A stretch of 23,739 bases of DNA from an uncultured Clostridia bacterium (GTDB lineage Bacteria > Bacillota > Clostridia > Oscillospirales > Ruminococcaceae), in NCBI GenBank assembly GCA_938014915.1, contig CALLQQ010000148.1:1-23739 (forward strand). Direction: 5' to 3'. Shown here in pieces: positions 1 to 7,260 of the stretch (its first letter is position 1; every line of letters begins with the position of its first letter). The position numbers and the translations under genes were made by a program. Under the pieces are notes generated by a model, which was given only the letters and a program-made list of their open reading frames with translations, ran no database searches and was not told where the DNA came from.

Positions 1-1
1 A

Positions 2-715
2 GTATTCTGCGAATTTAAGAAAAATGTAGAGCAGTGCGACATTATCATTGTTATAGGCGGCGATGGCACAATTCTTCATTCAGCTCAATTTGCTTATTGC
101 TACAACAAGCCGCTACTCGGTATCAATACGGGTACTCTTGGTTTTATGGCGTCATTAGAAAGTGACGAACTTGAGAAATTATCTCGTTTAAAGACGGGGG
201 AATATGTAGTTGAGAAGAGAATGCTCCTATCAGCTAAAATTAATTCGCCAAATAGCAGCAAATCTTTCAATGCGCTGAACGATATTGTAGTGTTTAAAAG
301 TCCATTTGCTAAGTTGCCAGATTTTGAAGTTGCAAGCAATGGCGTCACCGTTAGCAGGATTCGTGCTGATGGTATAATATTCAGCACTCCGACAGGTTCT
401 ACCGCATATGCTTTATCGGCGGGAGGACCAATAATTGAACCTGATATGGAATGTATAGAAGTGACGCAATTATGCGCGCACTCCCTATTCGCTAGAACTA
501 TGATTTTTACGGCGAACAAGACCCTTACACTGGTCTGCAATTCTAGGGATGAGGAAGATATATATATCAGCATTGACGGAGAGAATACAATGAAGATGAG
601 CGACGATAAAGAAATTGTTATAACGAAATCGGAAAAAGTTATTGAGCTGATCGATATTAACGGTAGTAACTTTTACAAAGCAATTAATGAGAAATTAATG
701 CGACCATTTAAATAA
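2..715 (+). CDS. nadK: NAD kinase, 5'-truncated by the window edge
   Basis: This enzyme phosphorylates NAD with ATP to make NADP in the cytoplasm. The reading frame is open from base 2, upstream of the first in-frame ATG at 146, so the gene starts outside the window; the ATG at 146 is internal. The GGDGT signature of the NAD/diacylglycerol kinase fold is encoded at about 56-70, preceded by a hydrophobic strand. The second family signature, DGIIFSTPTGSTAY followed by SLSAGGPI-like residues, lies at about 366-435, and ALND at about 271-282 matches the NAD-binding region. About 237 residues are visible of a family usually 270-300 long. It is followed 21 bases later by argR, the common clostridial order nadK-argR-recN. 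The usual proline-histidine motif near the C-terminus reads CAHSLFAR, a mild divergence. Identification is secure. Confidence 0.95.
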   Translation, partial: VFCEFKKNVEQCDIIIVIGGDGTILHSAQFAYCYNKPLLGINTGTLGFMASLESDELEKLSRLKTGEYVVEKRMLLSAKINSPNSSKSFNALNDIVVFKSPFAKLPDFEVASNGVTVSRIRADGIIFSTPTGSTAYALSAGGPIIEPDMECIEVTQLCAHSLFARTMIFTANKTLTLVCNSRDEEDIYISIDGENTMKMSDDKEIVITKSEKVIELIDINGSNFYKAINEKLMRPFK

Positions 716-736
716 AAATTATTTGGGGGAGTGAAG

Positions 737-1195
737 ATGAAAGCCAAGCGACATAAAAAAATATTAGCTCTTATTGCAGAGCACGAGGTAGAAACGCAGG
801 AGGAGCTCCAGCAACTTTTGCAGGAGAATGGATTCAATATCACTCAAGCGACTGTATCCCGTGATATAAAAGAACTAAAACTTATAAAAACATTGCAAGA
901 CGGTGTATATCGTTATGTGCAATCCGTAACCGATACTTCAATAAGCTCGATCAAGTTTGAAAGTATATTTACGGAAGCAGTTTTAAAAATTGACTATTCC
1001 GGCAACACTATTGTCATTAAGTGCCGCACGGGACTTGCAAATGCGGCATGCGCAGTGTTCGATGCTATGGAAATTGATAATGTAGTTGGCACAATTGCTG
1101 GAGATGATACTATATTTGTGCTTATGAGGAATGAAAATTCGGCGAATTTGCTTGTAAAGGAATTGTACTTAACAGTTTTAGGGCAGGTGAAATAA
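737..1195 (+). CDS. argR: Arginine repressor ArgR
   Basis: ArgR is a hexameric, arginine-sensing DNA-binding protein that represses arginine synthesis and often activates catabolism. The protein is 152 residues, the normal family length. Residues 1-60 form the winged helix, with the hallmark TQATVSRDIKEL around 36-47. The C-terminal oligomerisation domain carries GTIAGDDT at 118-125, where the two aspartates bind L-arginine. I chose ATG at 737 rather than the in-frame GTG at 731, because GGGGGA at 725-730 is a proper 6 bases from the ATG but touches the GTG, and because the resulting N-terminus, MKAKRHKK, matches family starts. The stop codon abuts the recN start. No arginine genes lie in this window, so its targets are elsewhere. 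Confidence 0.95.
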   Translation: MKAKRHKKILALIAEHEVETQEELQQLLQENGFNITQATVSRDIKELKLIKTLQDGVYRYVQSVTDTSISSIKFESIFTEAVLKIDYSGNTIVIKCRTGLANAACAVFDAMEIDNVVGTIAGDDTIFVLMRNENSANLLVKELYLTVLGQVK

Positions 1196-2884
1196 ATGCT
1201 ATCGGAACTTTATATAGAGAATCTTGCGGTAATCGAGAAAGCGACGATTGAGTTTGGCGAAAAACTCAACGTCTTTACAGGAGAAACGGGCGCAGGTAAG
1301 TCTATTTTAATTAACGGAATTAATGCGATATTGGGGCAGCGAATGACGAAAGACATTGTTAGGACAGGCTCTAAAAAAGCGATTGTTACCGCATTGTTCA
1401 TTAACATTCCCGATAATATAAGAGAAAAGCTATCTAATTTAGGAATTGAACTTGAGGAAGATGAATTAATCATATCCCGTGAAATCAGCATTGACGGGCG
1501 CAGCACAGCAAGAATTTGCGGTAAACCAGCTACAAATACGATTTTAAGAGATATTACTGATGGCCTAGTTAATATACATGGACAGCACGACAATCAGATA
1601 CTATTAATGGCGGACAGGCACTTAGAAATTCTCGATAGTTTCGGCGAAATAACACCGAAACTTGAAAGTTATCGTGGGAACTTCCGAAAATTGCAAGACG
1701 TAGCAAGGAAGATAAAAGGACTAGCATTATCGGAAATTGAGAAAACTCAACGGCATGAAATGCTCACATATCAAGTTAGGGAACTTGAGGATCTAGCGTT
1801 AAAAGAGAATGAAGATAGCGAATTGGAGCAAGAACTAAAGCTTTATCGGAATTCTGCCGATATATTCAACCGCTTAAATGAGGCAAAAATAGCAATATCG
1901 GGTGATGATGAGCAATACGGTGCAAGTGAATTAGCTGAAAATGCATCGAATTCATTGGAGGGTATTAAATCTTATTCGCCCGAAATAAATGAAATTCATG
2001 AACGTATGTCGAGTATATCTATTGAACTTGATGATTTGCATAATGAAATCGCTGGGTATTTATACGATATTGATGTGAATCCAGATAAACTAACACAATT
2101 GGAGGACAGACTAGCATCTTTAAGGCGTGTCCAACGAAAATACGGCATGAGCATCAATGAATGTATTGCCCACCTTGATAAATGCAAAGCCGAACTTGAT
2201 GAATTAGAGTCGTTCGACGACGTTATTGAACAATTAGAGCAAAGAAAAGAAGAAATTTTGGCCGAAGTTACAAATCAGGCATACGAACTCCATGGAATGA
2301 GATTAAAAGCAGCGAAGAAATTCGTTGATTCGGTTACGCAGGAGCTGAAATATCTTGATATGCCGAATGTAAAACTTGACGTTCAGCTTACTGAAGGGAA
2401 GTTAACTTCAAGTGGAATAGATACAGCAGAATTCTTAATTTCAGCGAATATTGGCGAGCCACCTAAGCCGATTAGCAAAATAGCATCGGGCGGTGAATTG
2501 TCAAGAATAATGCTAGCATTAAAGAGTGTTCTTGCTGATAAAGATGATATTCCATCGTTAGTATTTGATGAAATAGATACTGGAATTAGTGGTAAAGCTG
2601 CGCAAAAAGTCGGAAAGAAACTTGCGGAAATTGCAGAAAACCGGCAAGTTTTATGTGTGACACATCTAGCACAAATTGCAATTATGGCAGATGTGCATAT
2701 GTTAATCGAAAAGAATGTTGTAGGCGACAGAACATACACAGAGGTATCGCCGCTTGATTTCGATAGTCGACAATACGAAATTGCTAGAATTATGGCAGGG
2801 GATAACCACACAGATTTAATGCTTAAAAATGCACGAGAGTTATTAATTAGCGTGAGAAAAGATAATAAAGAGGAAGGAATATAA
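1196..2884 (+). CDS. recN: DNA repair protein RecN
   Basis: RecN is an SMC-like ATPase that gathers DNA ends during double-strand break repair. At 562 residues it is the usual length (about 550-575). The Walker A box GETGAGKS is at residues 28-35. A central coiled-coil region covers roughly 150-370. The ABC signature ASGGELSR is near residue 430 and the Walker B/D-loop segment VFDEIDTGISG near 455-465, so both halves of the head domain are complete. The ATG directly follows the argR stop, with AGGTGA at 1185-1190 as ribosome binding site inside argR, so the two are probably translationally coupled. In many clostridia recN is followed by spoIVB and spo0A; here tyrS follows after 3 bases. Confidence 0.97.
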   Translation: MLSELYIENLAVIEKATIEFGEKLNVFTGETGAGKSILINGINAILGQRMTKDIVRTGSKKAIVTALFINIPDNIREKLSNLGIELEEDELIISREISIDGRSTARICGKPATNTILRDITDGLVNIHGQHDNQILLMADRHLEILDSFGEITPKLESYRGNFRKLQDVARKIKGLALSEIEKTQRHEMLTYQVRELEDLALKENEDSELEQELKLYRNSADIFNRLNEAKIAISGDDEQYGASELAENASNSLEGIKSYSPEINEIHERMSSISIELDDLHNEIAGYLYDIDVNPDKLTQLEDRLASLRRVQRKYGMSINECIAHLDKCKAELDELESFDDVIEQLEQRKEEILAEVTNQAYELHGMRLKAAKKFVDSVTQELKYLDMPNVKLDVQLTEGKLTSSGIDTAEFLISANIGEPPKPISKIASGGELSRIMLALKSVLADKDDIPSLVFDEIDTGISGKAAQKVGKKLAEIAENRQVLCVTHLAQIAIMADVHMLIEKNVVGDRTYTEVSPLDFDSRQYEIARIMAGDNHTDLMLKNARELLISVRKDNKEEGI

Positions 2885-2887
2885 AAA

Positions 2888-4117
2888 ATGACTGTATTTG
2901 AAGAACTGAAAAGACGTGGCTTAATTGCCCAATCGACGAACGAGGAAAAAATTAAGGAAAGGCTAGAAAGTGGGGAGCAAATCAGCTTCTATATTGGATT
3001 CGATGCTACTGCCGATAGCCTCCATGTAGGGCATTTCCTCCAATTGATGGTGATGTCGCATTTGCAAAAGGCTGGTCATCGCCCGATAGTTTTACTGGGA
3101 ACGGGCACAACAATGATTGGCGACCCATCCGGAAAAACTGATATGCGACAAATGATGACGAAGGAGCAAATCGAGCATAATGCCGAATGCTTTAAACGTC
3201 AAATGTCACGATTCCTTGATTTTTCTGATGGTAAGGCGATTGTAGCCAGGAATGGGGATTGGTTAAAAGAGCTCAATTACATTGATTTCATTCGTGAAAT
3301 TGGTGTGCATTTTTCAGTAAATAAAATGCTGGCAGCAGAATGTTATAAAGCTAGATTAGGCACGGGATTATCATTCTTTGAGCTAAATTATATGTTAATG
3401 CAAAGTTACGATTTCCTCCAACTGTTCGATAAATATGACTGTACAATGCAATTAGGCGGCGACGATCAGTGGTCTAATATTATTGCAGGTGTCAACCTTG
3501 TCAGGAAGATGCGCAGGGAAGAAGTTTACGGAATGACATTCACACTCCTTGCAACAAAAGAGGGCAACAAGATGGGCAAAACCGAAAAAGGTGCAGTCTG
3601 GCTAGATGCCGAAAAAACTTCCCCTTATGAGTTCTTCCAATACTGGAGGAATGTCGCCGATGAAGATGTTATCAACAGCCTTAAACTCATCACTTTCATA
3701 CCGATCGAAGAAATAGAAGAAATGGAAAGCTGGCAGGGTAGCGAGCTTAATAAAGCTAAGGAAATATTAGCATTTGAGCTAACTAAGCTTGTTCACGGCG
3801 AGGCGGAAGCGCAAAAGGCGCTTGATGCCGCAAAAGCTATCTTCCAATCTGGCACACACGATAAGAATATGCCATCAACTAAGCTAGAAGAATCTGATTT
3901 TGCAGATGGCGAAATTGGACTACTCAACCTATTAGTATTGTTGAAGCTTTGCACATCTAATGGCGAAGCAAGGAGATTAGTCGTGCAGGGCGGTGTTTCT
4001 ATCGATGATGTAAAAATTAACGATGCCAAGCACATGGTTAAGAAATCGGACTTTAATGCTGATGGATTCATCATTATTAAAAAAGGTAAAAAAGTCTTTC
4101 ATAAGGTAATGATTTAG
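2888..4117 (+). CDS. tyrS: Tyrosyl-tRNA synthetase
   Basis: This class Ic synthetase charges tRNA-Tyr with tyrosine. The HIGH-type motif is HVGH at residues 46-49 and the KMSKS-type loop is KMGKT at 228-232, the form common in bacterial TyrRS (KFGKT in E. coli). LGGDDQWSNI, near residue 196, lines the tyrosine pocket. The C-terminal 60 or so residues form an S4 RNA-binding domain (SNGEARRLVVQGGVSIDD). The length of 409 residues is normal. The ribosome binding site AGGAAGGA at 2871-2878 lies within the end of recN. I see no T-box leader directly upstream, unlike many Firmicute tyrS genes, so it is probably cotranscribed with recN. A strong terminator follows. Confidence 0.97.
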   Translation: MTVFEELKRRGLIAQSTNEEKIKERLESGEQISFYIGFDATADSLHVGHFLQLMVMSHLQKAGHRPIVLLGTGTTMIGDPSGKTDMRQMMTKEQIEHNAECFKRQMSRFLDFSDGKAIVARNGDWLKELNYIDFIREIGVHFSVNKMLAAECYKARLGTGLSFFELNYMLMQSYDFLQLFDKYDCTMQLGGDDQWSNIIAGVNLVRKMRREEVYGMTFTLLATKEGNKMGKTEKGAVWLDAEKTSPYEFFQYWRNVADEDVINSLKLITFIPIEEIEEMESWQGSELNKAKEILAFELTKLVHGEAEAQKALDAAKAIFQSGTHDKNMPSTKLEESDFADGEIGLLNLLVLLKLCTSNGEARRLVVQGGVSIDDVKINDAKHMVKKSDFNADGFIIIKKGKKVFHKVMI

Positions 4118-4130
4118 CATATGTAGTTAA

Positions 4131-4171
4131 TAACTCCCGAATGTTATAACATTCGGGAGTTATATATTTTT
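4131..4171 (+). terminator. Rho-independent terminator after tyrS
   Basis: Bases 4131-4162 form a perfect 32-base palindrome (TAACTCCCGAATGTTA and its exact complement), which can fold into a stem of about 14 pairs with a small loop. It is followed by TATATTTTT ending at 4170. It closes the nadK-argR-recN-tyrS unit. Confidence 0.9.
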
Positions 4172-4289
4172 ACAATGTTATTGAATGTAAAGAGATTAAG
4201 CAGGACGTATTCGGCTAGATTCGCATAGCGCCAGAATAGTGGTTTTTGTAGTTGCTGGGTAAAAGACAACAAAGCAAAACTACACGTTC
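4172..4289. other. Intergenic stretch without a recognisable gene
   Basis: I find no supported gene here. A weak imperfect hairpin (ATTC/GAAT outer pairs at 4209-4212 and 4234-4237, GCTA/TAGC inner pairs at 4214-4217 and 4226-4229) precedes a T5 tract at 4243-4247 and could act as a second, poor terminator. A 7-base inverted repeat (TGTAGTT and AACTACA) spans about 4248-4285. The only short ORF (ATG at about 4174, 17 codons) has no ribosome binding site. Confidence 0.3.
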
Positions 4290-4318
4290 TTGTATTATAC
4301 ACAAAAACAGTGTATAAT
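4290..4318 (+). promoter_or_regulatory. Probable promoter for the xth operon
   Basis: A perfect -10 box, TATAAT, lies at 4313-4318, with a weak -35, TTGTAT, at 4290-4295 and a 17-base spacer. A second TATAAT at 4327-4332 has no matching -35. It sits 36 bases before the TTG start of the exonuclease gene and downstream of the tyrS terminator. Confidence 0.55.
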
Positions 4319-4354
4319 TATATAAGTATAATGAATTGAAAGGAATGAATTCAC

Positions 4355-5110
4355 TTGAAATTAATTTCATGGAATGTGAACGGTATTAGAGCGTGTTTGA
4401 AAAAAGGCTTCGAAGATTTTCTTAATGAAGCCGATGCAGATATATTTTCTATTCAGGAAACAAAAATGCAGGAAGGACAGGTCGAAATTAATTTCCCCGG
4501 TTATTATCAATATTGGGACAGCGCCGAGAGGAAGGGCTATTCGGGCACAGCTTGCTTCACTAAAGAAAAACCACTTACATTTACAAAAGGGCTTAACATA
4601 GCGGAGCACGACACTGAGGGACGTGTTGTAACTTTAGAGTATGATAAATTCTATCTAGTAAATGTCTACACACCTAATGCGCAACCCAAACTTGCTAGAA
4701 TCGATTATCGAATGCAATGGGACGATGCATTCAGGCATTATGTGAGTGACTTGGATAAGACTAAGCCCGTGATAATATGCGGTGATTTAAATGTAGCACA
4801 TAATGAAATTGACTTAAAAAACGCCAAGCCGAACATAGGCAATCCCGGATTCTCATATGAGGAAAGAGGGAAGTTTACCGAATTATTGGACGCAGGTTTT
4901 ATAGACACTTTTAGATACTTATATCCGGATAAGACGGGCGCATATACATGGTGGTCATATATGTTCAACGCACGTGCAAACAATGCAGGGTGGAGGATAG
5001 ATTACTTCGTTGTATCGGATAGGCTCAAAGATAAAATTGTTGATAGCTGTATCTATCCCGAAATAATGGGCAGTGATCATTGCCCCGTTGGTCTTGAAAT
5101 TTCTTTGTAA
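4355..5110 (+). CDS. xth: Exodeoxyribonuclease III (AP endonuclease, ExoA/Xth family)
   Basis: This Mg-dependent enzyme cuts DNA at abasic sites and removes 3' blocking groups in base excision repair. Catalytic residues visible by family comparison are N7 in SWNVNGIRA, E35 in IQETK, Y105 in NVYTPN, D144 and N146 in CGDLNVAH, and D241-H242 in SDHCPVG. The length of 251 residues is normal. The start is a TTG at 4355, because the protein begins exactly at the conserved MKLISWNVNG; GAAAGGA at 4338-4344 gives a spacing of 10, and the ATG at 4345 is out of frame. The next gene begins 13 bases after the stop and is probably cotranscribed. The B. subtilis equivalent is called exoA. Confidence 0.96.
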   Translation: MKLISWNVNGIRACLKKGFEDFLNEADADIFSIQETKMQEGQVEINFPGYYQYWDSAERKGYSGTACFTKEKPLTFTKGLNIAEHDTEGRVVTLEYDKFYLVNVYTPNAQPKLARIDYRMQWDDAFRHYVSDLDKTKPVIICGDLNVAHNEIDLKNAKPNIGNPGFSYEERGKFTELLDAGFIDTFRYLYPDKTGAYTWWSYMFNARANNAGWRIDYFVVSDRLKDKIVDSCIYPEIMGSDHCPVGLEISL

Positions 5111-5123
5111 AGGTTGATTAAAT

Positions 5124-5555
5124 TTGCGAATTTTAGTAGATGCCGATGCTTGCCCCGTTAAGGAAATTATCGTTATGCACGCAAAAAAACATGACATACC
5201 CGTGACTATGATAATCGACACAAGCCACGAATTGAACGATGGTTACAGTGATATAATCACAGTGGATAAAGCAAGGGATAGTGTTGATATTAAATTGATT
5301 AATATTACTAACGCAGGGGATATTGTAGTTACTCAAGACTTCGGTGTAGCGGCAATGGCATTAGGAAAAGGTGCAATTCCCATTAATCAGAATGGACTAA
5401 TATTCACCGACGATAATATGGATAGGCTGCTATTAGAAAGATATATCGGGCATAAAATTCGCAGATCGGGTGGACGCACACGTAATATGAAAAAACGCAC
5501 TAAAGATAACGATGATGCATTTGAAAAGGCATTTGTGCAACTAATTAAAAGGTAA
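5124..5555 (+). CDS. YaiI/YqxD family protein (UPF0178, DUF188)
   Basis: This is a small conserved bacterial protein with a PIN/NYN-like nuclease fold and no firmly established role. The N-terminal hallmark DADACPVKEI is complete and the C-terminal basic segment GGRTRNMKKR is typical of the family. The 143 residues compare with about 150 usually. The start is TTG at 5124, giving MRILVDADACP; AAAGG at 5109-5113 lies 10 bases upstream, and no ATG or GTG fits. It follows xth closely and ends at a bidirectional terminator. A role in nucleic acid metabolism would fit the fold and the neighbour, but this is inference only. Confidence 0.9.
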   Translation: MRILVDADACPVKEIIVMHAKKHDIPVTMIIDTSHELNDGYSDIITVDKARDSVDIKLINITNAGDIVVTQDFGVAAMALGKGAIPINQNGLIFTDDNMDRLLLERYIGHKIRRSGGRTRNMKKRTKDNDDAFEKAFVQLIKR

Positions 5556-5567
5556 TTATAGATACAA

Positions 5568-5604
5568 AAATGGTATCACCAATTTGGTGATACCATTTTC
5601 TCTA
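5568..5604. terminator. Bidirectional terminator between convergent genes
   Basis: AAAATGGTATCACC at 5568-5581 pairs perfectly with GGTGATACCATTTT at 5587-5600 around a 5-base loop. A-rich and T-rich flanks on the two sides let it terminate both the yqxD-like gene (stop at 5555) and the thioesterase gene arriving on the minus strand (stop at 5617). Confidence 0.88.
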
Positions 5605-5616
5605 ATGAGATAGTTC

Positions 5617-6003
5617 TTATTTTTCTTGCGTCTTAGCCATAAATCTATCTGAATCCACTATAAAGCGTGAATGTGTGCCTTTCCCGATTAGGCCAACATC
5701 ATCGGATGCAGTAATATCGAAGTCAATTCGCTTACCATCAACGGCAGTTATCGTCGCCGATGCGCTGACATTCCTGCCCTTTGCCGTAGCGGATAGATGC
5801 GAGATGTTCACCATCGTTCCTACTGAGGTTTCTCCATCTTCTAAAAACCTTGCTAAAGCTGTGGCGGCGGCATTTTCCATCAATGCTATCATCATTGGAG
5901 TTGCATATACCTCCAGATCGCCACTTCCAACTGATTTAGCAAGCATATTTTCATCAACGACTGTATCAACTGAAATGCTAGTTCCGACTATAATTTCTCT
6001 CAT
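5617..6003 (-). CDS. FlK-type hotdog-fold thioesterase
   Basis: This is a small single-domain acyl-CoA thioesterase of the family named after fluoroacetyl-CoA thioesterase FlK. The 128 residues are typical of a hotdog domain. The three catalytic positions of FlK are present: T35 in YATPMM, E43 in ALMENAA and H69 in NISHLSAT. The C-terminal half (GRNVSASATI, then GKGTHSRFIV) matches the remaining strands. The frame is open upstream to 6093, but ATG at 6003 is preferred because AAGGGGGA lies 5 bases upstream and the start matches family members (MREIIVG). It begins 10 bases after the proB stop, so the two are probably cotranscribed. The substrate is unknown; in anaerobes these proteins may simply clear small acyl-CoAs, and fluoroacetate is not implied. 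Confidence 0.85.
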   Translation of the reverse strand: MREIIVGTSISVDTVVDENMLAKSVGSGDLEVYATPMMIALMENAAATALARFLEDGETSVGTMVNISHLSATAKGRNVSASATITAVDGKRIDFDITASDDVGLIGKGTHSRFIVDSDRFMAKTQEK

Positions 6004-6013
6004 ATAATCCCCC

Positions 6014-6814
6014 TTAAACTGTATCAATGGTGAAGTGCGTGCCGATTTCTTTTCCATCGAATAAATCATATAGGTTTTCTGGGCGGTCGCCATTAATAAT
6101 AATGGTTTCTACCCCAGCATCTAAAGCAATTTTTGCCGCATGGAGCTTTGTCTGCATTCCACCAGTGCCAAGATCCGTGCCTGCACATCCCGCACAAGCG
6201 AGCAATTCATCATCAATTTTATTTACAAGAGGCAGGAGTTTAGCATCGTTATTCAATCTAGGATCTTTATCATAAAGACCGTCTATATCGGTGAGTATAA
6301 TCAGTAAATCTGCTTCAACTAGAACGCTAACAATTGCTGACAACGTGTCATTCTCACCGAATGTTCCCCCCATATCTATTTCTTCGCATGACACCGTATC
6401 ATTCTCATTGATAATAGGTATAGTATCATATTCCAATAAGCGATTAAGAGTATTGACAACATTTTGTTTTAGCCCGTCATTAGCAATGACGTCCCTTGTT
6501 AATAGAACTTGCGCTACGATATGTTCATATTCTGAAAAATACCCATCGTACATATACATAAGTTCGCATTGCCCGATAGCCGCACATGCCTGTTTAGATG
6601 GCATATCCGATGGTCGCCCATCAAGCTTTAACTTCCCAACGCCGACGCCGATAGCACCGGATGTTACAAGAAGAATCTCCTTGCCAGAGTTCTTCAAATC
6701 AGAAAGAACTTTAACTAAATTCTCCATTCTGCGAATATTGATTCGCCCCGTTGAATGCGTCAATGTTGACGTTCCTATTTTCACAACAATTCTTTTGCTG
6801 TCTTTTAAATTCAT
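6014..6814 (-). CDS. proB: Glutamate 5-kinase, short form without PUA domain
   Basis: ProB phosphorylates glutamate in the first step of proline synthesis. The amino acid kinase fold is complete: VVKIGTSTL at residues 10-18, LVTSGAIGVG near 52-61, NENDTV at 136-141, FGENDTLSA near 152-160, TDIDGLYDKDPR near 175-186 and GTGGMQTKL near 214-222. The protein is 266 residues and ends after the kinase domain, lacking the roughly 100-residue C-terminal PUA domain of the E. coli enzyme (367 residues). ATG at 6814 is preferred over an in-frame ATG at 6829, because GAGGAGA at 6820-6826 is then correctly placed and overlaps the upstream ATG. The usual partner proA (glutamyl phosphate reductase) is not adjacent. 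Confidence 0.94.
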   Translation of the reverse strand: MNLKDSKRIVVKIGTSTLTHSTGRINIRRMENLVKVLSDLKNSGKEILLVTSGAIGVGVGKLKLDGRPSDMPSKQACAAIGQCELMYMYDGYFSEYEHIVAQVLLTRDVIANDGLKQNVVNTLNRLLEYDTIPIINENDTVSCEEIDMGGTFGENDTLSAIVSVLVEADLLIILTDIDGLYDKDPRLNNDAKLLPLVNKIDDELLACAGCAGTDLGTGGMQTKLHAAKIALDAGVETIIINGDRPENLYDLFDGKEIGTHFTIDTV

Positions 6815-6900
6815 ATAAAATCTCCTCATAGATATTAAGATAATATGTTAAATAAGATGGTCACTGCGTATTTATAATACATCTATCCAACCTGATTAAG

Positions 6901-7239
6901 CTACATACTAATTACATCATAACCATCATCAATATATTTTTTCATTCCTGCGTGTCCTGACATATCGCTTAGCATTGGTAGTCCAGTTTTGCTAACTTCT
7001 TCATATACTCCAAGCACCTTTGAACAGGCGTTGCATATGCCGGAGATTATGCCGCTGGACTTAGCTTTTAAGTATAGAGGATTCTCCTCATCTTCAAAGA
7101 TGGGGACAAGCTTAACCGAGGCACCTTCGAATATAATTTTCACTTCCGCACCATTTACAGCTAAATCGAGTGCATTGAGTAGAATGTGCTGAAAGCACAT
7201 TTTTTCACCCGTCATACCGTAAAATAAAACTTTCTTCAT
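6901..7239 (-). CDS. DsrE/DsrF-like small protein with CxxC
   Basis: This 112-residue cytoplasmic protein resembles the DsrE-like family, whose better-known members handle sulfur or act in redox relay. It opens with a beta strand followed by a helix (MKKVLFYGMTGEKM), then alternates strands and helices. Cysteines are at 15, 69 and 72, the last two forming a CxxC in SGICNACSKVLG. GLPMLSDMSGHAGM in the C-terminal part is characteristic of the clostridial members I recall. AAAGGAG lies 7 bases before the ATG. It starts 21 bases after the guaA stop, so it is probably in the same transcript, and 86 bases separate it from proB. The function is unknown; any link to GMP synthesis is speculative. Confidence 0.75.
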   Translation of the reverse strand: MKKVLFYGMTGEKMCFQHILLNALDLAVNGAEVKIIFEGASVKLVPIFEDEENPLYLKAKSSGIISGICNACSKVLGVYEEVSKTGLPMLSDMSGHAGMKKYIDDGYDVISM

Positions 7240-7260
7240 AATATCTCTCCTTTGAAAAAT

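Noticed and set aside
2700..2887. T-box riboswitch for tyrS
   Set aside because: The region is recN coding sequence and only 3 bases separate the genes; no T-box consensus or terminator/antiterminator structure is seen.
4331..4353. Possible ArgR box (ATGAATT repeated, with TGAATTCA) before xth
   Set aside because: The spacing and sequence fit the ARG box consensus poorly, it overlaps the ribosome binding site, and xth is not an arginine gene. AT-rich DNA gives such matches by chance.
6830..6900. Promoter or terminator between the DsrE-like gene and proB
   Set aside because: Only weak -10-like matches (TATTAT) without a -35 and small AT stems were found, so I make no call.
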